Below are positions 18,016 through 24,484 of a stretch of 28,468 nucleotides of DNA, in pieces (the first letter of the stretch is position 1; every line of letters starts with the position of its first letter). The translations under genes and the position numbers were made by a program. The notes below the pieces were generated by a model. It saw nothing but the letters and a program-made list of their open reading frames with translations, did not search any database and was not told where the DNA came from. The stretch comes from Kiloniellales bacterium (GTDB taxonomy: Bacteria; Pseudomonadota; Alphaproteobacteria; Kiloniellales; JAKSBE01): assembly GCA_030067055.1 (NCBI GenBank), contig JASJAL010000010.1:1-28468 (forward strand), written 5' to 3'.

Positions 18016-18491
18016 GTTCGGCAGCCGGGATTCCGTCGCGCGGGCCTAGCGGGACGGCCGCCTGGATCCTGGTCCCTCGGGGCCTGGCCGGTGAGGTCAG
18101 GGCTGAAGGTGGCCAAACGGTCCGATGGGATCGCAGAATCCAGGCACGACCATCTCTGGTCATATAACCGGGTGACGCTTTCACTTCTTGCGGAAGCGCT
18201 CCCCTGGTCTCGAACCTAGCCCAGGCCCGGGTCGACGGGCTTGACCTTTCGCGACAGACTATTGACAGGAGATGCCAGCGGGGGTTGCGATTGGGACAGA
18301 GCTTAGCTCAGGTGGTCCGGGATAGGCGCCCGAGTCGCTGAGGCGTCCTCGCCCCCGGCGCGGTCTTGCCGGCGACGGTCGCCCGACAGAGCCGACGGGG
18401 CGGCGTGTAGGAAAGACAGCGAAAGATAAGAACTCCTAGGTAGGGGAGGCCAAAGGCGCCAGTTCCCGAAACCGGAGTCCGCGCCCCGACG
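18016..18491 (+). other. 476-base non-coding gap before the AraC pseudogene
   Basis: No convincing coding frame was found on either strand. The gap holds the 38-base phased-repeat element (18241-18278, listed separately) and small stems such as GACCA/TGGTC near 18150 and GCCCG/CGGGC near 18230. No good terminator for the DUF3501 transcript is seen. An AT-richer patch (about 18420-18435) precedes the AraC reading frame. Confidence 0.5.
18241..18278 (+). promoter_or_regulatory. Phased three-half-site element upstream of the broken AraC gene
   Basis: This 38-base block matches the one at 20537-20574 upstream of the intact AraC paralogue at 28 positions. Both contain a TTGAC at the left edge, then three CAG cores (GACAG, GACAG, GCCAG here) whose starts are 11 and 10 bases apart, about one helical turn. 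This is the layout expected for direct-repeat binding by AraC-type proteins. The middle repeat includes TTGACA, which may also be a -35 box. Binding is inferred. Confidence 0.6.
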
Positions 18492-19472
18492 ATGACGGGG
18501 ATCGGGCCGTACATTGCCGCCGCAGGCGCCGACGCCGAACAGGTCTTCCGCCGTGCCGGCCTGGACCTCGAAGAGATCAAGGATCCGACCCGCTGGGTCC
18601 ATCAGGAGCAGTATCGCCGGGTCCTTGAGCTCGCCAGCAAGGCGACGGGCGATGACTGCTTCGGGCTGCGCGTCGGCGCGGGCTTCGATCTGCGGAACTA
18701 CGGAGTCCTCGGCTACGCGGCCTTGAATTCCGAAACCCTCGGAGCGGCGGCGACCAGCCTGGTCCGTTATTTCGGGGTCATGCGCAAGGGCGCGCGATTC
18801 ACGCTGAAGGTCGAGGCCGAAACCGCCAGCATCAGGTTCCAGGTCGTCAAGGGATCGCCCGAGATCCCGCGCCACGAGGCCGAACTCGCGCTGGCCCGGT
18901 TGTGAAAGGGCATCCGCGACATCGTGGGTCCCCGATGGGCGCCGCGAAGGGTTCATTTCGCCCACCATCGCCAGAGCGGTCTCGCCGAGCACGAATGCTT
19001 TTTCGGTATCGAGCCGCGTTTTGGCATGGAGGCCAACCGGCTAGTGCTGGACCGTGCCGACCTGCAGCGCCGCAATCCTGCAGCGGATCAGCGGCTCTAC
19101 CAGATCCTGGAACACCGTCTGCAGGCCTTGTTGCCCGAACAAGACCAAGACGACCTGATCCTCAAGGTACGCGAAGAGGTCGCCGAAGCCTTGGCCGAAG
19201 GCGCCGCCTTGAATGCCGTGGCCAAGCGACTCGGTCTCGGGGCGCGCACCCTGCAGCGGCGCCTGCGCGAATGCGGCCTAGCCTACAACGACATCGTCGA
19301 GCAGATGCGGCAGCAGAAGGCTTACCGCCACCTGCGCCACGAGGCGCTGCAGATTTCGGAGATCGCCTTCCGCCTTGGCTACTCGGAGGTGAGTGCCTTC
19401 GACCGGGCGTTTCGGCGCTGGAGCGGCACCTCGCCGCTCGCATTCCGTCAGGCGGCGCGCCGCGGGAACTGA
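18492..19472 (+). pseudogene. AraC-family regulator interrupted by one in-frame TGA
   Basis: Residues 1-137 (18492-18902) match the N-terminal ligand-binding domain of the AraC regulator at 20666-21700, including the GDDCFGLRVGAGFD stretch. A TGA at 18903-18905 stops the frame. The same frame then stays open to 19472 and encodes the rest of the domain and both HTH motifs (RTLQRRLRECGLAYN and EIAFRLGYSEVSAFDRAF). In the paralogue the aligned codon is TGC (Cys151), so one base change explains the stop. There is no frameshift or other stop, so the lesion is recent, or the codon is read through. The start is the ATG at 18492 with only a distant GGAG. Confidence 0.8.
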
Positions 19473-19531
19473 GGCCGAAGGCCTGGCAGGCGGATCAAGC
19501 GAGGTTGCGTCGTGAGCGGGAAGATCGGACT

Positions 19532-19575
19532 CGTCCGAACGGAATGAACCTGACCTTGTTCAATCCGTTCGGATG
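19532..19575. terminator. Long inverted repeat between convergent genes
   Basis: TCCGAACGGAATGAAC (19534-19549) pairs with 19558-19573, with one mismatch in 16 positions and an 8-base loop; a G-T and a C-G pair extend it. It lies between the AraC-type pseudogene (plus, ending at 19472) and a minus-strand gene ending at 19581, as a bidirectional terminator would. Neither strand has a strong U-tract after the stem. Confidence 0.55.
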
Positions 19576-19580
19576 TCGTC

Positions 19581-19976
19581 CTAAACTTTCGCCGTGGCGA
19601 AGTCCGGCAGGTAGTGCTCGGCGCCCAGCGCCCGCAACTCCAGACCGCCGACTGCGGCGATCGCATTGAGCGCGGAGCGGAGCAGCTCCCTGGCATTCTC
19701 CAAGGGTACCCGTTCCCGGCCCTGGATCTCGCTGCGGAGATATTCCAGATGGGCGGTCGCGATCATCAACTGGATCGCCGCGTCCGCGAGGCAAACGGCC
19801 GGCAGGTCCGTGATCTCCCTTTCGATGGCGCCGATGCGGTCGTCGACATCCAAGGCCTCGAGGGCGTTCAGCTCGTCCCACTTCCGGTAGAGCCGGTCCA
19901 GTTCCTCGGCCTTTGCGCGGATCGAGGTGGTCTCGCGCCTAGACATCTCTACGCGGCGTTGTGTCATTGGTCCCAT
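19581..19976 (-). CDS. Hypothetical protein, helical, downstream of an atypical receiver
   Basis: I do not recognise this 131-residue protein. It looks mostly helical, with charged heptad-like stretches at about 15-55 (RAKAEELDRLYRKWDELNAL, then DRIGAIEREI), a more hydrophobic middle (AVCLADAAIQLMIATAHLEYL) and a final GGLELRALGAEHYLPDF. No signal peptide or membrane span is evident. The ATG at 19976 has AGGAAG (19987-19982) five bases upstream; an ATG at 19967 is an alternative. Its first 38 bases overlap the end of the receiver gene, so the two are very likely translated together and may act together. Confidence 0.7.
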   Translation of the reverse strand: MGPMTQRRVEMSRRETTSIRAKAEELDRLYRKWDELNALEALDVDDRIGAIEREITDLPAVCLADAAIQLMIATAHLEYLRSEIQGRERVPLENARELLRSALNAIAAVGGLELRALGAEHYLPDFATAKV

Positions 19977-20382
19977 TGCTGCTTCCTTCCTGAATTTTCC
20001 TCGGGACCGGCGACCGGGCCAGTCCCTCCAGAGCCGCAACGAGAGCGGTCTGATCCAAGGGCTTCTGCAGGATCTCGGCGGACATGCCGCCGTTGACCTC
20101 GACAAGGTGGCTGAGCCATTTGGCGTAGAGCGGGGTGGGCCCCGAAACCAGGAGCAAGTGCGCCCTCGCGCCTTCCTCGCAGAGCCAAGCCGTGATCTCG
20201 AAACCGTCGACTTCGGGCATGACAATCCCGAGCAGGATCACGTCCGGAGCATGGCAGCGGTAGAGCTGCCGGAACTCCTCCCCGTTCTTCGCGGCAAAGA
20301 CACTGAAGCCGAGCGAACGGGCGGTGCGCTCGACGGCGTTCAGGAGAACCTGATCGCCATCCATCATCAGCAAAGTCCGCAT
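19939..20382 (-). CDS. Receiver-domain protein lacking the phosphoacceptor aspartate
   Basis: This 147-residue protein is a CheY-like receiver with a short polar tail and no output domain. The acidic pair (Asp8, Asp10), the switch Ser80 and the conserved Lys107 (LQKP) are present. The phosphoacceptor position in PDVILLGIVMPEVDG is Gly52 where the family has Asp. The codon is GGG, two changes from an Asp codon, so it is not a single sequencing error. It is probably a pseudo-receiver that works by binding, not phosphorylation. The ATG at 20382 has GAGG eight bases upstream; a start at 20412 is possible. The 3' end overlaps the next gene by 38 bases. Confidence 0.85.
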   Translation of the reverse strand: MRTLLMMDGDQVLLNAVERTARSLGFSVFAAKNGEEFRQLYRCHAPDVILLGIVMPEVDGFEITAWLCEEGARAHLLLVSGPTPLYAKWLSHLVEVNGGMSAEILQKPLDQTALVAALEGLARSPVPRKIQEGSSNGTNDTTPRRDV

Positions 20383-20453
20383 CTCGGTGTCCTCTACAAA
20401 TGTTGCGAACAAGACCCGCCTCGCAGTGGCAGATCCCTGCAGTCCCGCCGTTT

Positions 20454-20469
20454 ATGAAACCGTTTTCAT
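20454..20469. promoter_or_regulatory. LacI-type operator-like palindrome
   Basis: ATGAAACCGTTTTCAT has inverted arms ATGAAA/TTTCAT around a central CG, pairing at seven of eight positions. This is the form of LacI/GalR-family operators. It lies in the 283-base gap between the divergent receiver and AraC genes. A minus-strand -10-like TATAGA sits just upstream of it (about 20483-20478), which would place the palindrome near the receiver gene's transcript start. No LacI-family gene is in the window. Confidence 0.45.
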
Positions 20470-20536
20470 TCCGGGCTTCTATATGGCCCGCCGGTCTTTG
20501 ATACTGGAATAGATGTGGCTTGCGGCTTAGGTTTGT

Positions 20537-20574
20537 TTGACTTCCGGCGTCAGATTATTGACAGCTGGTGCCAG
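20537..20574 (+). promoter_or_regulatory. Phased three-half-site element upstream of the intact AraC gene
   Basis: This is the second copy of the element at 18241-18278, with 28 of 38 bases identical while the surrounding sequence is not alike. The three half-sites are GTCAG, GACAG and GCCAG, with core starts 11 and 10 bases apart. It ends 91 bases before the ATG at 20666. Conservation of the element but not its flanks suggests selection, most simply autoregulation or cross-regulation by the AraC pair. Confidence 0.62.
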
Positions 20575-20665
20575 AATGCGCGGTCAAGGCGGCAATGCCG
20601 CCCGGCCAAATCCCGGGCGGTGCCGGCAGATTCGAAGCAACAGCGCGCGGCGTAAGGGATATCCG

Positions 20666-21700
20666 ATGTCCTCGGGCCCGAAATCCTTCGTTCAAGTCGC
20701 GGCGATCGTGGGTCTGACGGAGGCCCTGCGCCGTGCCGGTGCTAGCCCGGAGAAGATCTGCGGTGAGGTCGGGCTGGACCCCACGGACCTCGGCGACCCG
20801 GACGCGTCGATCCCCCTCAACGCCTACCTCAATCTGCTCGATCTCGCGGCCAAGCGCAGTGGCGACGATTGCTTCGGATTGCGATTCGGCGCCGGCTACG
20901 ACCCTGGCAACTACGGCGCATTGGGCTTCGTCGCGCTCAACTCCCCCACCGTGGGCGCGGGGCTGCTGAACGTCGGCCGCTATCTCGGGGTCATGCGGGA
21001 CCACTGCCGGGTGATCCTGGAGGTCGAAGACGGCATGGCGCGGCTGCGCTATCGGCTTTCGGCCGGCTCCATCGGGCTCCGCCGGCAGGACGCCGAACTG
21101 GCCTTGGCCCGGATGTGCAGCGGAATCCGCCTGGTCATGGGCAGCGACTGGGCGCCCGACGAGGTTCTCTTCGAGCATCCGATGCCGGCGGACGCGACAC
21201 CGCACCGCGAGATCTTCGGCGCCAGGGTCCGCTTCGCACAGCCCATGAACGCCATGATCTTCGGCCAGGAGGTGCTCGAGGTCGAGATCGCCACCGCCGA
21301 CAGCCGGCTGCTCCGGATCCTGGAGGGATTCCTGGAGGAGGAGCTGTCGCGCCGCCGTGCGGATCCGGATCTGGTCCAGCGGGTGCGCCGGCAGGTTCTG
21401 GATGCACTCGGTTCGGGCGTTCCGGGCATCGCCGAGGTTGCCTCGGCGGCCGGCATGAGCATCCGCACCCTGCAGCGCCGCCTCGGCGAGCAGGGCCTGA
21501 CCTACAACAAGCTGGTCGACGATCTGCGCCACGAGCTTTCGCTGCAGTACCTGGAAGCGCGCGACGTCAGCATATCGGAGATCGCCTTCCTGCTCGGCTA
21601 CTCCGAAGCCAGCGCCTTCGACCGCGCTTTCCGGCGGCGCAGCGGGCTCTCGCCCCTCGAGCACCGCCGCCGGCTCGGCGGCACGGCCCAGCCGGCCTGA
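20666..21700 (+). CDS. AraC-family transcriptional regulator with N-terminal ligand-binding domain
   Basis: This 344-residue protein has an N-terminal arabinose-binding-type domain (about 10-200, like OruR/ArgR-type AraC proteins, with GDDCFGLRFGAGYDPGNYG) and a C-terminal double HTH (about 235-335). The first HTH contains IAEVASAAGMSIRTLQRRL, and the second has ISEIAFLLGYSEASAFDRAF, the AraC signature. The ligand is unknown. The frame is open upstream to a TTG at 20537, but that start lies in the shared regulatory element and the residues are not family-like. The ATG at 20666 has AAGGGA six bases upstream. It is paralogous to the broken gene at 18492-19472. Confidence 0.92.
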   Translation: MSSGPKSFVQVAAIVGLTEALRRAGASPEKICGEVGLDPTDLGDPDASIPLNAYLNLLDLAAKRSGDDCFGLRFGAGYDPGNYGALGFVALNSPTVGAGLLNVGRYLGVMRDHCRVILEVEDGMARLRYRLSAGSIGLRRQDAELALARMCSGIRLVMGSDWAPDEVLFEHPMPADATPHREIFGARVRFAQPMNAMIFGQEVLEVEIATADSRLLRILEGFLEEELSRRRADPDLVQRVRRQVLDALGSGVPGIAEVASAAGMSIRTLQRRLGEQGLTYNKLVDDLRHELSLQYLEARDVSISEIAFLLGYSEASAFDRAFRRRSGLSPLEHRRRLGGTAQPA

Positions 21701-21709
21701 TCGGCGGCG

Positions 21710-22282
21710 CTACTCGACCTTCTCGCGGGGATAGACTCCGTAGAACTCGTGGCGCTCGAGCCAGCCGCTCAGCCCTTCGACGGAAACCTCGCACCAGCCG
21801 CCCTCGCAGGCCTCCAGTCGGGCGATCACCCCGGCCTCGACGCGCGCCACGGGATCGGCGGCGCGCTCCGGGAGCTTCCTCAGGACCCTCAGCTCGCCGG
21901 TCACCATGGCCATGCGGGCGCCCTGCAGCATGCTCTGGTGGACCCAGCCGATGGTCCCTTCCCAGTCGCGGATCCGGCGCCAGGTCTCGTGCTCGTCGAT
22001 GATTTCGACCGGCAGGTCGCGGCGCCGGTAGACCCAGTCGATGGGATAGCGCACGCCCGGCCCGGTGCGCAGGTTGACCTCGCTCGCCCGCAGGCTGACG
22101 AAGCGGGGCAGCGGCAAGCCCGTGCGCCCCGGCCGTTCGGCCTGACGCTTGGTCTCCGCAGGCTCGGCCGTCCCGGGCGCGGGTGTGCCCGAGTCCTGGG
22201 CCGCCGCCGGCGGCGTCTGCAACAGCAGGGCCGCGGCCAGCGCGCAGATCGTCCCGATGTGCCAGGCCATGGTCGTCTTCAC
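21710..22282 (-). CDS. Secreted or periplasmic SH3-domain protein
   Basis: This 190-residue protein begins with a signal peptide (hydrophobic core about 8-21, ending PPAAAQ) and a Pro/Ala/Glu-rich linker (about 29-55). A bacterial SH3 module follows (about 62-120: SLRASEVNLRTGPGVRYP, then WRRIRDWEGTIGWVH), and a second SH3-like repeat lies near 125-183 (RLEACEGGWCEVSVEGLSGWL). Such domains often bind cell-wall peptides; the target is unknown. The start is uncertain. GTG at 22282 gives the Lys in the signal n-region, whereas ATG at 22270 has AAGGG eleven bases upstream and fits a transcript start near 22290. It is divergent from the dehydrogenase gene. Confidence 0.85.
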   Translation of the reverse strand: MKTTMAWHIGTICALAAALLLQTPPAAAQDSGTPAPGTAEPAETKRQAERPGRTGLPLPRFVSLRASEVNLRTGPGVRYPIDWVYRRRDLPVEIIDEHETWRRIRDWEGTIGWVHQSMLQGARMAMVTGELRVLRKLPERAADPVARVEAGVIARLEACEGGWCEVSVEGLSGWLERHEFYGVYPREKVE

Positions 22283-22296
22283 CCTTCACCGCGATG

Positions 22297-22324
22297 GTTA
22301 GACCCGCGCGGCGGCTTCGGTCAA
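22297..22324 (-). promoter_or_regulatory. Probable promoter of the SH3-domain gene
   Basis: On the minus strand TTGACC (22324-22319) is followed after 16 bases by TCTAAC (22302-22297). The predicted transcript start near 22290 leaves a leader of only about 8-20 bases, depending on which start codon is used. Confidence 0.45.
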
Positions 22325-22435
22325 GATTCCTCGGCCCGCTTGAAAGTTCTTTGGCCTCGGGCGACGGGCAGGCTGGACAAGGGCAGCGCGCTCCTGATAA
22401 TGCCAAGCCAATCGGGCTCGTGGTGGAGGGAGCAG

Positions 22436-23422
22436 ATGGCGCAGAACAAGCCGGACGTCGTGGTGACGCGTCGCCTGCCGGACGTCATCGAGACGCGGAT
22501 GATGGAGCTCTTCGACGCGCGGCTCAATCTCGAAGACAACGCGATGTCGCAGGGCGAGTTGATCGAGGCGGTCAAGACCGCCGAGGTCCTGGTCCCGACG
22601 GTCACCGACCGCATCGATGCCGGGGTCCTGTCCCAGGCCGGCGAGAAGCTGCGCCTGATCGCGTCCTTCGGCACCGGGGTCGACCACATCGACCTCAAGA
22701 CCGCCCGCCAGCGCGGCATCACGGTCACCAACACGCCCGGCGTCCTGACCGAGGACACCGCGGACATGACCATGGCCCTGATCCTGGCCGTGCCGCGGCG
22801 CCTGGCCGAGGGCGAGCACCTGATCCGCAGCGGCGACTGGACCGGCTGGAGCCCGACCTCGATGCTCGGCCACCGGATCTGGGGCAAGCGCCTGGGCATC
22901 GTCGGCATGGGCCGGATCGGCACCGCGGTGGCGCGCCGGGCCAGGGGCTTCGGCCTGTCGATCCACTACCACAACCGGCGCCGGGTCCACGAGGAGCTGG
23001 AGGCCGAGCTCGAGGCCACCTACTGGGAGAGCCTCGACCAGATGCTGGCCCGCATGGACATCATCTCGGTCAACTGCCCGCACACCCCGGCGACCTATCA
23101 CCTGCTCTCGGCGCGCCGGCTCAAGCTGCTGCCGCCCCAGGCCTACATCGTCAACACCAGCCGCGGCGAGGTGATCGACGAGAACGCCCTGGCCCGCATG
23201 GTCGAGAAGGGCGAGATCGCCGGCGCCGGGCTCGACGTCTTCGAGCACGAGCCCGCGGTCAACCCCAAGCTGCTGCAGGCCGAGAACGTGGTCCTGCTGC
23301 CGCACATGGGCTCGGCCACCATCGAGGGCCGGATCGCCATGGGCGAGAAGGTCATCATCAACATCAAGACCTTCGTCGACGGCCACACCCCGCCCGACCG
23401 CGTCGTCGAGGCGATGTTCTGA
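22436..23422 (+). CDS. D-2-hydroxyacid dehydrogenase (glyoxylate/hydroxypyruvate reductase type)
   Basis: This 328-residue enzyme reversibly reduces 2-oxo acids such as glyoxylate or hydroxypyruvate. It has the Rossmann motif GMGRIG at 157-162 and the catalytic Arg243, Glu272 and His290 in NTSRGEVIDE, FEHEP and LLPHMGSAT. After the second Rossmann strand the sequence is HNRRR (about 179-183), with Arg where NAD-specific enzymes have Asp, which favours NADPH. The frame is open far upstream, but the ATG at 22436 has GGAGGG five bases before it and gives the family length. The exact substrate cannot be fixed from sequence. Confidence 0.93.
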   Translation: MAQNKPDVVVTRRLPDVIETRMMELFDARLNLEDNAMSQGELIEAVKTAEVLVPTVTDRIDAGVLSQAGEKLRLIASFGTGVDHIDLKTARQRGITVTNTPGVLTEDTADMTMALILAVPRRLAEGEHLIRSGDWTGWSPTSMLGHRIWGKRLGIVGMGRIGTAVARRARGFGLSIHYHNRRRVHEELEAELEATYWESLDQMLARMDIISVNCPHTPATYHLLSARRLKLLPPQAYIVNTSRGEVIDENALARMVEKGEIAGAGLDVFEHEPAVNPKLLQAENVVLLPHMGSATIEGRIAMGEKVIINIKTFVDGHTPPDRVVEAMF

Positions 23423-23474
23423 GGCGTCGGCGGATTTCCTGCTTGTCCTGAGACTCAGTGGCGCTGACCAAGTC

Positions 23475-23774
23475 TCACCAGCGTCGCTCCGGCGTGCCGC
23501 GGTACCAGCCGCTGCGCAGCTCCTCGGCGATCAGCTTGCGCCATTCGCCGAGCCACTCGAGCTCTTCCAGGAAGGTCATGAGCCTGAGGCAGGTCGCCAC
23601 CGGCGGCGGCACCGGGGTGGTCCCGGCAGCCCAGCGGCGCACGGTGCGCGGGTTGACGCCGAGCTCGCGCGACAGGGCCGACTGCCAGCGCTCGGCGCCG
23701 TAGAGGCGGGCGCCGCGGGCCCAGAGCTCGTCGCGGGTCATCGGCTGGGCGGCAGCTTCCGCGTCGCGGGTCAA
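23475..23774 (-). CDS. Small helix-turn-helix protein
   Basis: This 99-residue protein has one clear HTH at about 30-50 (WQSALSRELGVNPRTVRRWAAG), like Cro/XRE-type domains, and an amphipathic C-terminal helix (about 62-85) ending in a Trp/Arg tail. The start is a TTG at 23774 with GAGGAG six bases upstream. The next ATG (23741) lacks a good ribosome binding site but would keep the HTH. It converges on the dehydrogenase gene and diverges from a receiver gene, with a 21-base palindrome 66 bases upstream that could be its operator. The target is unknown. Confidence 0.78.
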   Translation of the reverse strand: MTRDAEAAAQPMTRDELWARGARLYGAERWQSALSRELGVNPRTVRRWAAGTTPVPPPVATCLRLMTFLEELEWLGEWRKLIAEELRSGWYRGTPERRW

Positions 23775-23840
23775 GACGGGCTCCTCGAGATGGCCAGGCG
23801 GGCTCTTCGCCCATCAATGACATCAGGGCGTTAAGGAATG

Positions 23841-23861
23841 CCTAGGGCGAATCGCCCTAGG
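23841..23861. promoter_or_regulatory. 21-base perfect palindrome between HTH and receiver genes
   Basis: The arms CCTAGGGCGA (23841-23850) and TCGCCCTAGG (23852-23861) are exact reverse complements around one A. A third CCTAGG lies at 23919-23924. No U-tract follows on either strand, so a DNA-binding site is more likely than a terminator. It stands in the divergent gap, close upstream of the HTH gene. Confidence 0.6.
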
Positions 23862-23966
23862 GAAAGCCCCGCTCAACGCCTAAAATTCTCGCTTTTACAG
23901 ATCGTTAGCGGATTAGCCCCTAGGCTTGCAGTGTTAACCGGACAGCATCCCGGTCGTGTGCATCGA

Positions 23967-24006
23967 CGGCGGTCTTGCCACCCAGGCGATCAAGGCAAGA
24001 CCGCCG
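23967..24006 (+). promoter_or_regulatory. 13-bp hairpin directly before the receiver gene's ribosome binding site
   Basis: CGGCGGTCTTGCC (23967-23979) pairs perfectly with GGCAAGACCGCCG (23994-24006) around a 14-base loop. Six bases later comes AAAGGAGG (24013-24020), the best Shine-Dalgarno in the window. It may be an mRNA stabilising stem, a translation control element or a DNA operator. Confidence 0.6.
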
Positions 24007-24026
24007 CAGCGGAAAGGAGGTTGGCG

Positions 24027-24458
24027 ATGTCCCCGAGAAGTTCACCGCGTGATCATTTCTGGCCAATCCGGGCCCTGGTGATCGACGACAAGCGACCGAC
24101 CCGCGATCATCTGCGCGGCCGCCTGAAGGCCATGGGCATCGTCGACGTCTGGGAAGCCGACGACGGCAAGACGGCCCTGGCGATGCTGCGCGACTTCAAC
24201 TGCGCCGACCCCGATGTGGTGATCTGCGACCTCGAAATGGCGGAGCTCGACGGTCTGCGGTTCTGCGACTCCGTGCGCCGGGACAAGACCCTGTCCTGCC
24301 GCGAGGTGCCGATCCTGCTGCTGACCCGCAACGCGGACGGCGAGGTCTGCCGGCGCGCCCTGCAGCGCGGCGCCACCGAGGTGCTGAGCCGCAGCACCGC
24401 ATCCCAGGACCTGGCCTGGCACCTCCGGAAGATCGTCGGGATCGAAGCCCTGGCGTAA
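24027..24458 (+). CDS. Stand-alone response regulator receiver
   Basis: This 143-residue CheY-like protein has no output domain. The acidic pair Asp20/Asp21 (VIDD), the phosphoacceptor Asp68 (VVICDLEMAELDG) and the switch Thr100 (LLLT) are present. The position normally held by the conserved Lys is Arg122 (EVLSRS). Three cysteines lie near the active face (60s to 110). The frame is open upstream, but the ATG at 24027 has AAAGGAGG six bases before it. No histidine kinase is nearby, so its partner lies elsewhere in the genome. Confidence 0.9.
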   Translation: MSPRSSPRDHFWPIRALVIDDKRPTRDHLRGRLKAMGIVDVWEADDGKTALAMLRDFNCADPDVVICDLEMAELDGLRFCDSVRRDKTLSCREVPILLLTRNADGEVCRRALQRGATEVLSRSTASQDLAWHLRKIVGIEALA

Positions 24459-24484
24459 GCGCCTAGGCCGCCGAGGAAGCCTTG

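Noticed and set aside
18302..18992. 229-residue minus-strand frame over the gap and the AraC start
   Set aside because: No ribosome binding site, no recognisable domain, and mostly antisense to the AraC-type frame.
21749..22435. 229-codon N-terminal extension of the hydroxyacid dehydrogenase
   Set aside because: It overlaps the SH3 gene in antisense and is not family-like; the ATG at 22436 has a strong ribosome binding site.
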